Below are positions 9,139-17,216 of a stretch of DNA of 64,000 bases, in pieces. This DNA comes from Algoriphagus sp. A40 (GTDB taxonomy: Bacteria > Bacteroidota > Bacteroidia > Cytophagales > Cyclobacteriaceae). Location of the stretch: positions 1-64,000 of the forward strand of contig NZ_MUNY01000045.1 in assembly GCF_002002735.1 (NCBI RefSeq), in the 5' to 3' direction. The notes beneath the pieces are model-generated. The model saw only the letters and a list, made by a program, of their open reading frames with translations, was not told the origin of the DNA and did not search any database. Each line of letters opens with the position of its first letter. Positions within the stretch are counted from its first letter, which is position 1. Made by a program: the position numbers and the translations under genes.

Positions 9139-11499
9139 TTACTCATTTTTGAGTGTTGTCGCAGGATTGGTAAGCGCGGCTTTGATTGATTGGAAGCCTA
9201 CAGTAAACAAGGCTATAAGCATGGTGACTGTGCCTGTAGCAACAAACACCCACCATTCAATTCCTACGCTATAATCGAAATCCTCAAGCCATTTGTCCAT
9301 GACAAACCAAGCCACGGGAACCGAAAGGAGGAATGCGATCCCAACTAGTTTTAAGAAATCCCTGGAAAGCAATACGGAAATACTTGCAACACTGGCACCA
9401 AGCACTTTTCGCACACCGATTTCCTTGATCCGATTCGCGGCCATATAAGTCGAAAGACCGAATAAGCCCAAACAGGAAATCACAATTGTGAGCATGGTAA
9501 AGAGGATAGATAGGCTGGCAGTTCGTCTGGTATCGTTGAATTTTCTGGCGTATTGCTCATCTACAAAATTGTATTCGAAAGGAAAGTTGGGATTGTAATC
9601 TTCAAAAATCCCCTGAATGGCCGCGATGTTTTCGGCCATTGGCCGGTCTGGATTAAGACGCATATGCACCACACTATACCAGGAGGATGGTCCGAATACC
9701 ATCAAAGGATTGACAGGATCATAGGGGGACTCGAAAATAAAATCCTTGATGACACCAACGACCGTGTATTTATCTTCTCCTTCAGAAACGATCTGTCCCA
9801 CTGGATTTTCCAGGCGCATTTTTCTCACTGCCGTTTCATTAAGCAGGATTGCCGTTGAATCGCTGGGAAACTGTTCAATATCGATATCCCGACCATCTAC
9901 CAGTTCGGTTCCCATTACTTTCATAAAATCGGTATCTGTGCTGAATCTGATAAAGTCGAGCTTCTCATCTTCCGGAGTGCTTCCGGGCCAGGAATATCCC
10001 CAGCCATCGCTGTAGCGTTGGGTAATCGGGCTCATTGATTTGGTGATTGCCTGCACTGACCCACTGCCCAAAAGCGATTGTTTGATCGCACTGTAATGCT
10101 TTTCCACATCCCCTTGCAAAAACAGATAAATGAGATTCTCCTTATTGTATCCCAGTTCCCTGTTTTGGGCATGACTTATCTGACGCTGGATGATAATGGT
10201 GGAGACGATGAGGACGATGGCAAAGCTGAACTGCAGAACTACCAATATTTTGCGGGGATTGACCGCCGAGGTCGCCGCGCGGAAAGTGCCCTTAAGGACA
10301 TGGACAGGAGTAAAAGCGGAAAGAAAAAATGCCGGATAGCTTCCCGCCAAAAGGCCTGTAAACAGGATAAATCCTAGCAGTTGCAACCAAAAAACGAAAT
10401 CGCTGAAGGGAAGGAAAAGCTGTTTGTCGACCAGCGTATTGAAGGAAGGAAGAGTCAACTGGACAAAGAGCAGCGCAAGAAGACCGGCAATAAAAGCGAT
10501 AAGGGTGCTTTCGCCGATAAATTGGGCAATGAGCGAGGTCTTTCTAGCCCCTACCACTTTTCTCAAGCCCACTTCTTTGGCCCGCTTTTCACTTCGGGCG
10601 GTGCTCAGATTCATGAAGTTGATACAGGCAATGACCAGGATAAACACGGCTATAAAACCAAACATGCGTACGGTAACAATCCTGCCGCCGACAAGCTGGC
10701 CATTCTCGCTTTTACCATAGAGATGCACCTGAGACAGCGGATAGCTAAATACTTCTGAGGTAGTTTCTCCATTGGTATGCTCTCGGGTGACATTTTTGAC
10801 TTTTCGGTTAAATTCCTCATGAGAGGCATTTTCCCCAAGCAATATATAAGTATCTATCGAGTTGTTTCCCCACCATTCGTCGTCCCAGTCCAGCTTCTTC
10901 ATGTATGCCCAAGGGAGAAAGTAGTCTGCTTTGAACCGGGTATTATTTGGCAGATTTTCCAACACTGCGGTGACGGTGAATATATCAGCACTGTCCAACT
11001 TGACCGTCTCCCCCACGGCATTCTCCGTACCAAATATCTTTCTGGCAAAATCGGCTGTGACCACCATATTGTAAGGATCATCCAAGGCTGTGGACCTATC
11101 GCCCTGAAGTGTGGGTAAATCCAGCACATCCAAAAATTCAGGATCGATAAAAACCCCTGACTCGTTCATTTTTTTATCCCCTACAGTCATAAGGAAGTTG
11201 GCGTGGTTAGCCCGAACCGCCTCCTCCACTTCAGGATAATCTTTTTCAAGAGTAGGACCAAGTATTTTGGGAGTAGTGCCCCATACCCAGAGTTCCCCGC
11301 TAAAAGTATCCCGGTTGTACATCCTGTAAATCCGGTCGGTCTTGGGATGTTCCCGATCCATACTTACCTCATTCTGGACCCAAAGGAGGATTAGGATAGC
11401 AGAAGCCATACCGATGCTCAAGCCTCCTATGTTAATGAAGGCGTATCCTTTGCTTCTGATGATGTTTCTCCAGGCGATCTTAAAGTAGTTTTTCCACAT
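9139..11499 (-). CDS. Duplicated MacB/FtsX-type ABC permease (P4), middle of block B
   Basis: 786 residues; starts MWKNYFKIAWRNIIRSKGYAF, the sister of P3. Coupling motifs are RAKEVGLRKVVGAR with AQFIGES, and RIKEIGVRKVLGAS with LLSRDF; it ends NPATTLKNE. The extracytoplasmic domains differ clearly from those of P3 (for example MYNRDTFSGELWVWG after helix 1), so divergence is concentrated in the parts that would face substrate or partner, while membrane and coupling parts stay alike. There is no sigma-54-like element in the 248-nt spacer from P5; it probably lies on the P5 transcript. Confidence 0.95.
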   Translation of the reverse strand: MWKNYFKIAWRNIIRSKGYAFINIGGLSIGMASAILILLWVQNEVSMDREHPKTDRIYRMYNRDTFSGELWVWGTTPKILGPTLEKDYPEVEEAVRANHANFLMTVGDKKMNESGVFIDPEFLDVLDLPTLQGDRSTALDDPYNMVVTADFARKIFGTENAVGETVKLDSADIFTVTAVLENLPNNTRFKADYFLPWAYMKKLDWDDEWWGNNSIDTYILLGENASHEEFNRKVKNVTREHTNGETTSEVFSYPLSQVHLYGKSENGQLVGGRIVTVRMFGFIAVFILVIACINFMNLSTARSEKRAKEVGLRKVVGARKTSLIAQFIGESTLIAFIAGLLALLFVQLTLPSFNTLVDKQLFLPFSDFVFWLQLLGFILFTGLLAGSYPAFFLSAFTPVHVLKGTFRAATSAVNPRKILVVLQFSFAIVLIVSTIIIQRQISHAQNRELGYNKENLIYLFLQGDVEKHYSAIKQSLLGSGSVQAITKSMSPITQRYSDGWGYSWPGSTPEDEKLDFIRFSTDTDFMKVMGTELVDGRDIDIEQFPSDSTAILLNETAVRKMRLENPVGQIVSEGEDKYTVVGVIKDFIFESPYDPVNPLMVFGPSSWYSVVHMRLNPDRPMAENIAAIQGIFEDYNPNFPFEYNFVDEQYARKFNDTRRTASLSILFTMLTIVISCLGLFGLSTYMAANRIKEIGVRKVLGASVASISVLLSRDFLKLVGIAFLLSVPVAWFVMDKWLEDFDYSVGIEWWVFVATGTVTMLIALFTVGFQSIKAALTNPATTLKNE

Positions 11500-11509
11500 G
11501 ACTTTTTTG

Positions 11510-11747
11510 ATTGGGAAATTTTAAAATTGAAAGATTGGAAAATTAAAAGTGGTAAAGTAGTAAAATGGCAAAGTTGGAACGTCTAGATGTCACAATTGAT
11601 TGGATTATCGAAGGGTAAAAGGTTTCCTAGAGTCAGGTGCTTAAACACTAGTTGCGACCTCGTACCCCGATAGCTATCGGGGCGTAATTCGTAAATCATA
11701 AATCCGTCTTGATTCTTGACTCTTGATACTTAGTACTTGATACTTGA
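11510..11747. repeat. Array spacer repeat, copy P4/P5
   Basis: Second copy of the P3/P4 spacer. It has the same leader, core and tail, but carries an extra palindrome (11665-11682) between the core and the CGTAAATC tail. Confidence 0.8.
11665..11682. mobile_element. 18-bp palindrome CCCCGATAGCTATCGGGG (miniature insertion or REP-like)
   Basis: A perfect 18-bp palindrome lies directly after CGTA and directly before a second CGTA. The sister spacer at 8925-9138 reads through the same point without it. The same palindrome sits at the same point of another spacer at 43584-43601, and a variant at 26410-26425. Confidence 0.6.
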
Positions 11748-14159
11748 CTAATCGCACTTTAAGCTATCCACCGGATTGGCGTAGGCAGATTTAAGGGTTT
11801 GACTTCCAACGGTCAGCATGGCCACCAACAGAATGAAAACCGATGGAACGAGAAACAAGTCCGTACTGAGATCAAACCTACTTGCGTAATTTCCCAACCA
11901 GGATTGGATCAGATAATAGGAAATCGGAATAGCTATCAATCCTGACAAGGCTACAATTCCAAGAAATCCTTTGGAAAGAATCCACAGTAAAGCGGGCTTG
12001 GATGCTCCTAAAACTGTCCTTACTCCAATCTCTTTGGTTCGCAACTGAACCATAAAAGCCGAAAGGCCAAACAAACCCAAGCCGGCAATCAGAATAGAAA
12101 GCAAGGTGAAGAGTAAAACTGTCTTGGCAAACTGCTGCTCTTGCTCGTATTGGGCATGATAGGTGTCGCTCAGGAATTTATAACCATAGCTATATCCGGG
12201 AAAAACCGAAGACCAGATCTTATTCAGTTCCTCCACTGCCATCTTGGAATCAGCCGTATTCAACTTGACAATGAAATTGTCCGGCGTGCTGCTTCGATAC
12301 AGGATTAAGGGCATGTAGACTTCCTTGGGAGAGCGTTGGTGGAAGTTTTTGAACACACCCTGAATTTCCGATGGATGTTCCCCCCTGTAAAAAGTCAGTT
12401 TTTGCCCAATTGCTTCCTCCGCCGTTGTAAATCCGAGGTTTTCCAAGGCTTTTTCATTGATCCAAACACTTTCAAGCGGACTTTCCGGCTCCATGGATTT
12501 GCCTGCCAGAAGTTCAATCCCCATTACCTCGGCGTAGTTGGCAGTCACCCCATAGTCATAATAGATAAAGCTCCCTTGGCTATTGTCAGCCCCTAATTTT
12601 GTCACTTTACTTGAGGAATGCATATCCTTCACTTCTGAACCTGGCACCGAGCCGGACAGGGTAATCGCTTTCACCCAAGAGTTTTGCAAAACCTGAGACT
12701 CAAAGGAACTTAACAGACCTTTTCGCAGTGAATCTGATTCGATTCCCTGAGGTGATTTGATGACAAGCGTATTGTCTATATCTACACCAAGATCCTTTGA
12801 ATTTAAAAAGTCCATTTGCTTGTAAATGGCCATGGTCACACAAAGCAAAACCACTGAAGCAGTAAACTGTAAGTACACCAGTCCTTTGCGAAGCGAAACT
12901 CCATTGGCAGAGGCACTGAATTTCCCCTTGAGGACAGAAATGGGCTTAAAGGCGGACAAAACCAGCGCGGGATAAAAACCGGAAACTAAGGTCCCGAAAA
13001 GCACCACGATTGCCAGCAGAAAAGCCAAACGGATTTCCCCAAAATTTGCAAGGCTGAGATCCAGCCCGGTAAATTCCCTGAAGTAGGGAAGCAGCATCAG
13101 GAATGCCAACAAGGCCAGTGTTCCGGCCAACAGATTTGTCAAAAATGCCTCAATGAAAAACTGGAAAATCAGCTGGCTTTTGGAAGATCCGATCGTCTTT
13201 CGGATCCCCACTTCCTTGGCCCGGTCCATCGCCTTTGCAGTTGACAGATTAATGTAATTGATCCAGGCCAAGAACAAAATCAAAAGACCTATCATCAACA
13301 GAAAATTAACTGTCTCCGCACTGCCGTTGACCTCCGGCTCATAAGTCTTGTTGGAATACAGATGAATGTCCTCAATGGGTTCTGCAACTACCACTTTGTC
13401 CGGCAACTGCATATTGGCTTTGGAATAGGCCAAGAGTTTTTGATTGAACTCCTCAAGATCCACTTCATCCTGCATCAGTAGGAAGGTGTATTCATTATGC
13501 GATGACCAGAGGTTTCTTGGGTAAAAGTCAAACACCAGGGGTACAGTAGCGTGAGAAATCAAAATATCGTACTTCATGTGCGTATTTTGAGGCAAATCAC
13601 GCATTACTCCCACGATCTCTAGTGGATTTTCGGAATAGGAAAAAGAAAGCCTTTCTCCCACAACATCTGTTTTGTCAAAGTATTTCCTGGCAATGGATTC
13701 AGAGATGACGATTTTGAAAGGCTCGTTAAATTTCCCGAGGTTTTCAAACCCTAGAAAATCAAAGGAGAAAATATCAAAAACCGACTCGTCGGCAAAATAA
13801 ACGCGATTTTCATAACTCACCAAGGAAGCTTCCTGATTCTCAAATTCCAAAGATTCCATCGGAAACATTCTGACAAAATCCAGCACTTCAGGCATTTGAT
13901 CCTTGAGTTCCTGCCCTTGCAACTGGTAGGTCTGCGAATCATTCAGGACAAACTCATTCCCTTTGTAAATGTCGAGCGTGATACGGTAGATATTCGCCGC
14001 CTTCGCATGCATGTTTTCGTAGCTCTTTTCGAAGTCAACATAAAAGAGAATCATCAGCGCAGACACGATCCCCACGCTCAGCCCTATGCTGTGAATGGCA
14101 GTTGAGGTCTTATTTCTCAACAGATTCCGATAAGCCAACTTGATATAGGTTCCCAGCAT
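11748..14159 (-). CDS. Duplicated MacB/FtsX-type ABC permease (P5), first gene of block B
   Basis: 803 residues; starts MLGTYIKLAYRNLLRNKTST. First coupling motif RAKEVGIRKTIGSS with FQFFIEA. The second reads RTKEIGVRTVLGAS: the Lys of the near-universal RK pair is Thr, the only such change in the array, and LLSKDF is replaced by ILSKGF. It ends NPVDSLKCD, also unusual. The -24/-12-like element at 14188-14203 is very close, giving an expected leader of only about 20 nt with an AAGG eight bases before the ATG; this supports the start. If the second module couples to an ATPase, the Thr change may weaken it. Confidence 0.95.
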   Translation of the reverse strand: MLGTYIKLAYRNLLRNKTSTAIHSIGLSVGIVSALMILFYVDFEKSYENMHAKAANIYRITLDIYKGNEFVLNDSQTYQLQGQELKDQMPEVLDFVRMFPMESLEFENQEASLVSYENRVYFADESVFDIFSFDFLGFENLGKFNEPFKIVISESIARKYFDKTDVVGERLSFSYSENPLEIVGVMRDLPQNTHMKYDILISHATVPLVFDFYPRNLWSSHNEYTFLLMQDEVDLEEFNQKLLAYSKANMQLPDKVVVAEPIEDIHLYSNKTYEPEVNGSAETVNFLLMIGLLILFLAWINYINLSTAKAMDRAKEVGIRKTIGSSKSQLIFQFFIEAFLTNLLAGTLALLAFLMLLPYFREFTGLDLSLANFGEIRLAFLLAIVVLFGTLVSGFYPALVLSAFKPISVLKGKFSASANGVSLRKGLVYLQFTASVVLLCVTMAIYKQMDFLNSKDLGVDIDNTLVIKSPQGIESDSLRKGLLSSFESQVLQNSWVKAITLSGSVPGSEVKDMHSSSKVTKLGADNSQGSFIYYDYGVTANYAEVMGIELLAGKSMEPESPLESVWINEKALENLGFTTAEEAIGQKLTFYRGEHPSEIQGVFKNFHQRSPKEVYMPLILYRSSTPDNFIVKLNTADSKMAVEELNKIWSSVFPGYSYGYKFLSDTYHAQYEQEQQFAKTVLLFTLLSILIAGLGLFGLSAFMVQLRTKEIGVRTVLGASKPALLWILSKGFLGIVALSGLIAIPISYYLIQSWLGNYASRFDLSTDLFLVPSVFILLVAMLTVGSQTLKSAYANPVDSLKCD

Positions 14160-14187
14160 TTTTTATCGCCTTAATGCCCATCCGACC

Positions 14188-14203
14188 TTCTACTTCCATG
14201 CCA
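14188..14203 (-). promoter_or_regulatory. Sigma-54-like -24/-12 element for P5-P4-P3
   Basis: Minus strand reads TGGCATGGAAGTAGAA, preceded by GTAC. The GG-N10-GA spacing holds; the -24 box has T instead of C at its last base. The predicted start point is about 12 nt further on, leaving a short leader to P5. Confidence 0.5.
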
Positions 14204-14263
14204 GTACAAATAGCCCATAGGGGCCCAAAATTCCATAAATGCCAGTAAATAGTGAATTCCCAT

Positions 14264-14292
14264 CGGACACTACCGTCCGTTAGTGGGCAAAA
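14264..14292. promoter_or_regulatory. Activator-like upstream site of block B
   Basis: Plus strand CGGACACTACCGTCCG shows a perfect CGGAC-N6-GTCCG inverted repeat, then TTAGTGGGCAAAA. It lies 60 bp upstream of the -24 edge. Confidence 0.65.
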
Positions 14293-14354
14293 AGGCGGGA
14301 AGATTGGAGGTCGGGAGGTTGGAAGTGGGAGGTTGTCGAGTTGTCAAGTTGCCT

Positions 14355-14376
14355 GTGCTGAGCGAAGTCGAAGCAC
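14355..14376. repeat. REP-like sequence GTGCTGAGCGAAGTCGAAGC
   Basis: A short imperfect palindrome of the CTTCGACTYCGCTCAG type. Related fragments occur at 32842-32859 and 40976-40990, and a GGTTCGACAAGCTCACCAAC form at 35372-35392. Such sequences are dispersed in many Bacteroidota genomes; I see no transposase here. Confidence 0.5.
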
Positions 14377-14463
14377 CGGGTTGTTCTAATTGTCGGCCTC
14401 TTTCCTCTTGTTTCTTGGCTCTTGTTTCTAAATACTTATGTCTTGATACTTGCATCTTCGTTC

Positions 14464-16905
14464 TCACTCGCTCTTCAGACTATCTATCGGATTGACTACG
14501 GCAGCCCGGTAGGATTGGGATAAGATGATCCCCAAACTGATCAGCAAAATGGAACCCACTCCTATCCCGATTGGGATCACGCCGATGCTTACTCTGGAGG
14601 CAAAGAAATTCAGCCATAGATTATTGATAAAATAAGCCGCCGGAACTGACAAAATAATGGCCACGGCAAGCAGTTTAAGAAAACCTTTGGAGAGCAGGTA
14701 GATGATCTCGGGAATGCTGGAACCCAGGGTTTTTCGGATTCCGATTTCCTTTACACGGGTTTGTGCAGTGTACATCGCCATTCCCAGTAAACCCAGACAG
14801 GAAACAAAAATCGCCAAAAAGGATATCAAGCCGATGACTGAAATCACATCTCCCAGCACCTGATGGATAAACAGCAGCTCCTGATCCAGGTATTTGTAGG
14901 AAAACTTCGAATTCGGATTGACTTCCTTCCAGGTTGATTCCAGTGAAGCCAGGGTTTGAGACAGATTTTGACCAGAGACTTTCACCAAGGCAAAGCTCAT
15001 GGCATCATTCCGGTTGCGCAAAATCAGACTTTCCATTTCTCGGTCTGGGGAAAGAAACTGGAAATCCCTCACCACTCCAGCTACCTGCACATTCTTAAAT
15101 TCCCCCTCTTCATTCAAAGTCAATTGCTTGCCGATGGCCTGCTCATTGCTTCCCAGATTGAAGGTTTTTACTGAAAACTCATTGATCAGGATCAGGTTTT
15201 CACTTCCTTCATCCGGTAGATTTTTCCCGGCAATGACTTTCAGATCCAACACATCCACGGTGTTGCTGCTGATGTCAAAAAAATTACTCTGGACAGTGTC
15301 CAATGGAAAGTCCGAATTGACACCCTCCAAACCAAAATTCATGCCCCCGCCGGGGATCAAAGAGGTCGCACCTACCTCGGAAACCGCAGGATTGGAGGCC
15401 ACTGCCTGTGCAAAACGCTGGTAATTGTCGGGATTGAAGAGTTTGACGGTTACTATATTCTCCTTGTCAAAGCCGTAGTCAAAATTCAACATGTGCCTGG
15501 CTTGGGACTGGATCAAAACAACCGATATAATAAAGATCAAAGAGATGGAAAACTGAACTACCAGAAGAATATTGCGGATTCCCATGCTTTTGAAAAGCTT
15601 CAAGTCACTTAGCTTTTTGAAGAGATTGACCGGGTTCAGCTTGGCAACATAGGTCGCGGGAAGCAATCCTGCCACAACACCAACCAAGATGCTAAACCCA
15701 ATAAAGACCAATATCCCGGGAAGACTTTGGCTGAAAGAAATCTTCAGGTATTGATTGAAAGTCAATCCGTCAAAGCCCCGCTCGAGAATCTGAAGTATCA
15801 GGAAGGCAAAGAACAGCGAGCAAAGAGAAATCACGATCGCCTCAGTTATGAATTGGACGAAAATCTGCGTTTTATTCGCCCCAGATACCTTTCTGACTCC
15901 CACCTCTCTCAGTCGGGTCAACGATCTAGCCACAGACATATTGGTATAATTCAGGCATGCCGAAAACATCACAATCAGGCACAACACCCCCAAAATCCAC
16001 AATACAACCTTTGGAATAGAGACATGCGTCGTATTGCTGATAAAATCCGACGGCGAGAGATCTCTCAATGCCATGGCCTTAAATGAATGTTTGTTGTCGT
16101 ATTTTGGACCGTAGATCTGCTCAGAGACTTTATCCAGATTGGCCTGAAGATCCTCTTTTCTTTTCCCCTCTTTCAACAGGACATAGGTATAATTGGTCCA
16201 GACATTATCCCAGTTGTTGTCTTCCGTACTTCTGACAGCCCCTTCGGGCAAGGACTTCATGGTACTCAAGGAAGCTAGAAATTTAAAAGGCAGGTGCGTC
16301 TTGCCCGGATTGGGATTCAACACGCCGGTGATGGTAAAGTAGCCGAAATCGGTCTCAGAATTTCCTTCCTCAATATCCATGGCCCTCATGTCCTTGTCAT
16401 GAAAACCCACCGACTTGCCCAGTGCCGATTCGCCTCCAAAAAGAATTTCAGCCATATCCGACGTGATCACGAGGGAAAAAGGATCATTTAGCGCAGTGTT
16501 GGGATCGCCTTCCTTGAAACTGAAATCAAGGATTTGAAACAGGTTGGCATCGGCAAAATAGCCTCCGCCGGTAGCGAATTTATCTTCAAAGATCACGTCC
16601 CCGCCAATTTCGCTGTTGATCGCCGCAGCGGCTTCGATTATGGGATATTCGTTTTTCAGCTTTTCGGCCAGAGGCAATGCAGAACTTGCCGACTCTCCGT
16701 TATTTTCCTGATAGCGTGTGGTATGAACCCGATAAACCCGATCCTTTTTGGATTGATAGGTATCGTAACTGTACTGATCCATCCCGATCATAAGGATGAG
16801 CAGGCAGACGGACATACTGACTGCCAGTCCGAGAATATTGATCAGGCTAAAAGATTTGTTGCGGATCAGGTTCCTCCAGGCGATTATGATGTAGTTCTTG
16901 AGCAT
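14464..16905 (-). CDS. Duplicated MacB/FtsX-type ABC permease (P6), second gene of block C
   Basis: 813 residues; starts MLKNYIIIAWRNLIRNKSFSL. Coupling motif 1 is LREVGVRKVSGAN (Arg instead of Lys before Glu) with VQFITEA; motif 2 is VKEIGIRKTLGSS with LLSKGF. It ends NPIDSLKSE. After helix 1 the usual acidic lead (xxDExSYD) is replaced by GMDQYSYDTY. The first extracytoplasmic domain is longer than in its neighbours, with an insert around MRAMDIEEGNSETDFG (about residue 170). It lies 311 nt downstream of P7 with no promoter-like element between, so it probably depends on the block C promoter. Confidence 0.95.
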   Translation of the reverse strand: MLKNYIIIAWRNLIRNKSFSLINILGLAVSMSVCLLILMIGMDQYSYDTYQSKKDRVYRVHTTRYQENNGESASSALPLAEKLKNEYPIIEAAAAINSEIGGDVIFEDKFATGGGYFADANLFQILDFSFKEGDPNTALNDPFSLVITSDMAEILFGGESALGKSVGFHDKDMRAMDIEEGNSETDFGYFTITGVLNPNPGKTHLPFKFLASLSTMKSLPEGAVRSTEDNNWDNVWTNYTYVLLKEGKRKEDLQANLDKVSEQIYGPKYDNKHSFKAMALRDLSPSDFISNTTHVSIPKVVLWILGVLCLIVMFSACLNYTNMSVARSLTRLREVGVRKVSGANKTQIFVQFITEAIVISLCSLFFAFLILQILERGFDGLTFNQYLKISFSQSLPGILVFIGFSILVGVVAGLLPATYVAKLNPVNLFKKLSDLKLFKSMGIRNILLVVQFSISLIFIISVVLIQSQARHMLNFDYGFDKENIVTVKLFNPDNYQRFAQAVASNPAVSEVGATSLIPGGGMNFGLEGVNSDFPLDTVQSNFFDISSNTVDVLDLKVIAGKNLPDEGSENLILINEFSVKTFNLGSNEQAIGKQLTLNEEGEFKNVQVAGVVRDFQFLSPDREMESLILRNRNDAMSFALVKVSGQNLSQTLASLESTWKEVNPNSKFSYKYLDQELLFIHQVLGDVISVIGLISFLAIFVSCLGLLGMAMYTAQTRVKEIGIRKTLGSSIPEIIYLLSKGFLKLLAVAIILSVPAAYFINNLWLNFFASRVSIGVIPIGIGVGSILLISLGIILSQSYRAAVVNPIDSLKSE

Positions 16906-16949
16906 ATCCCTTAGATTAAATCCAGGGGAAAAAGGTTACAAGTCGCAAT

Positions 16950-17009
16950 GATCAGTCGCAGTGATCAGTGATCAGTCGCAGTGTTCAGTGATCAGTCGCA
17001 GTTTGCAGT
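16950..17009. repeat. 20-bp tandem repeat, three copies
   Basis: GATCAGTCGCAGTGATCAGT is repeated at 16950, 16970 and 16990 with two or three changes in the later copies. Degenerate CAGT units continue to about 17048. Confidence 0.85.
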
Positions 17010-17094
17010 ATTCAGTCGAAGTCAGTGTCCAGTATCAGTAATCAGTCAAAAGACATTCAATCCACTGAGATCCAAGTGAAAAAGGCCAGCATCA

Positions 17095-17169
17095 CTTGAT
17101 TCTAATCTCTTGCCTCTTGCCTCTTGGTTCTACCTTCTTGATTCTAATCTCTTGCCTCTTGCCTCTTGG
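17095..17169. repeat. 33-bp direct repeat, two copies
   Basis: The unit beginning CTTGATTCTAATCTCTTGCC and ending CTCTTGG occurs at 17095-17127 and again, identically, at 17137-17169. Confidence 0.85.
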
Positions 17170-17216
17170 CTCTAGTTTCTTGATACTTGATACTAGCTAC
17201 TTGATACTTTAAAAAA

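Larger units (their letters stand above)
14160..14463. other. Control region between block C and block B
   Basis: This 304-bp gap contains the sigma-54-like element (14188-14203), a second imperfect TACTGGCAT near 14230, the upstream site (14264-14292), GGAGGTTGGAAG repeats, an imperfect palindrome GTGCTGAGCGAAGTCGAAGC (14355-14374) and CTTGATACTT repeats before the P6 stop. Two ORFs of 65-70 codons over this stretch are repeat artefacts. Confidence 0.6.
16906..17216. other. Repeat-filled spacer between P7 and P6
   Basis: This 311-bp stretch has no gene and no sigma-54-like element. It holds a 20-bp tandem repeat (16950-17009) and a 33-bp direct repeat (17095-17127 and 17137-17169), then CTTGATACTTGATACT repeats up to the P7 stop. 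It differs from the standard array spacer. Confidence 0.7.

Noticed and set aside
14270..14495. Two ORFs (65 and 70 codons) rich in GRLEVG and LPTSNLPTSN
   Set aside because: They are translations of degenerate direct repeats on both strands.
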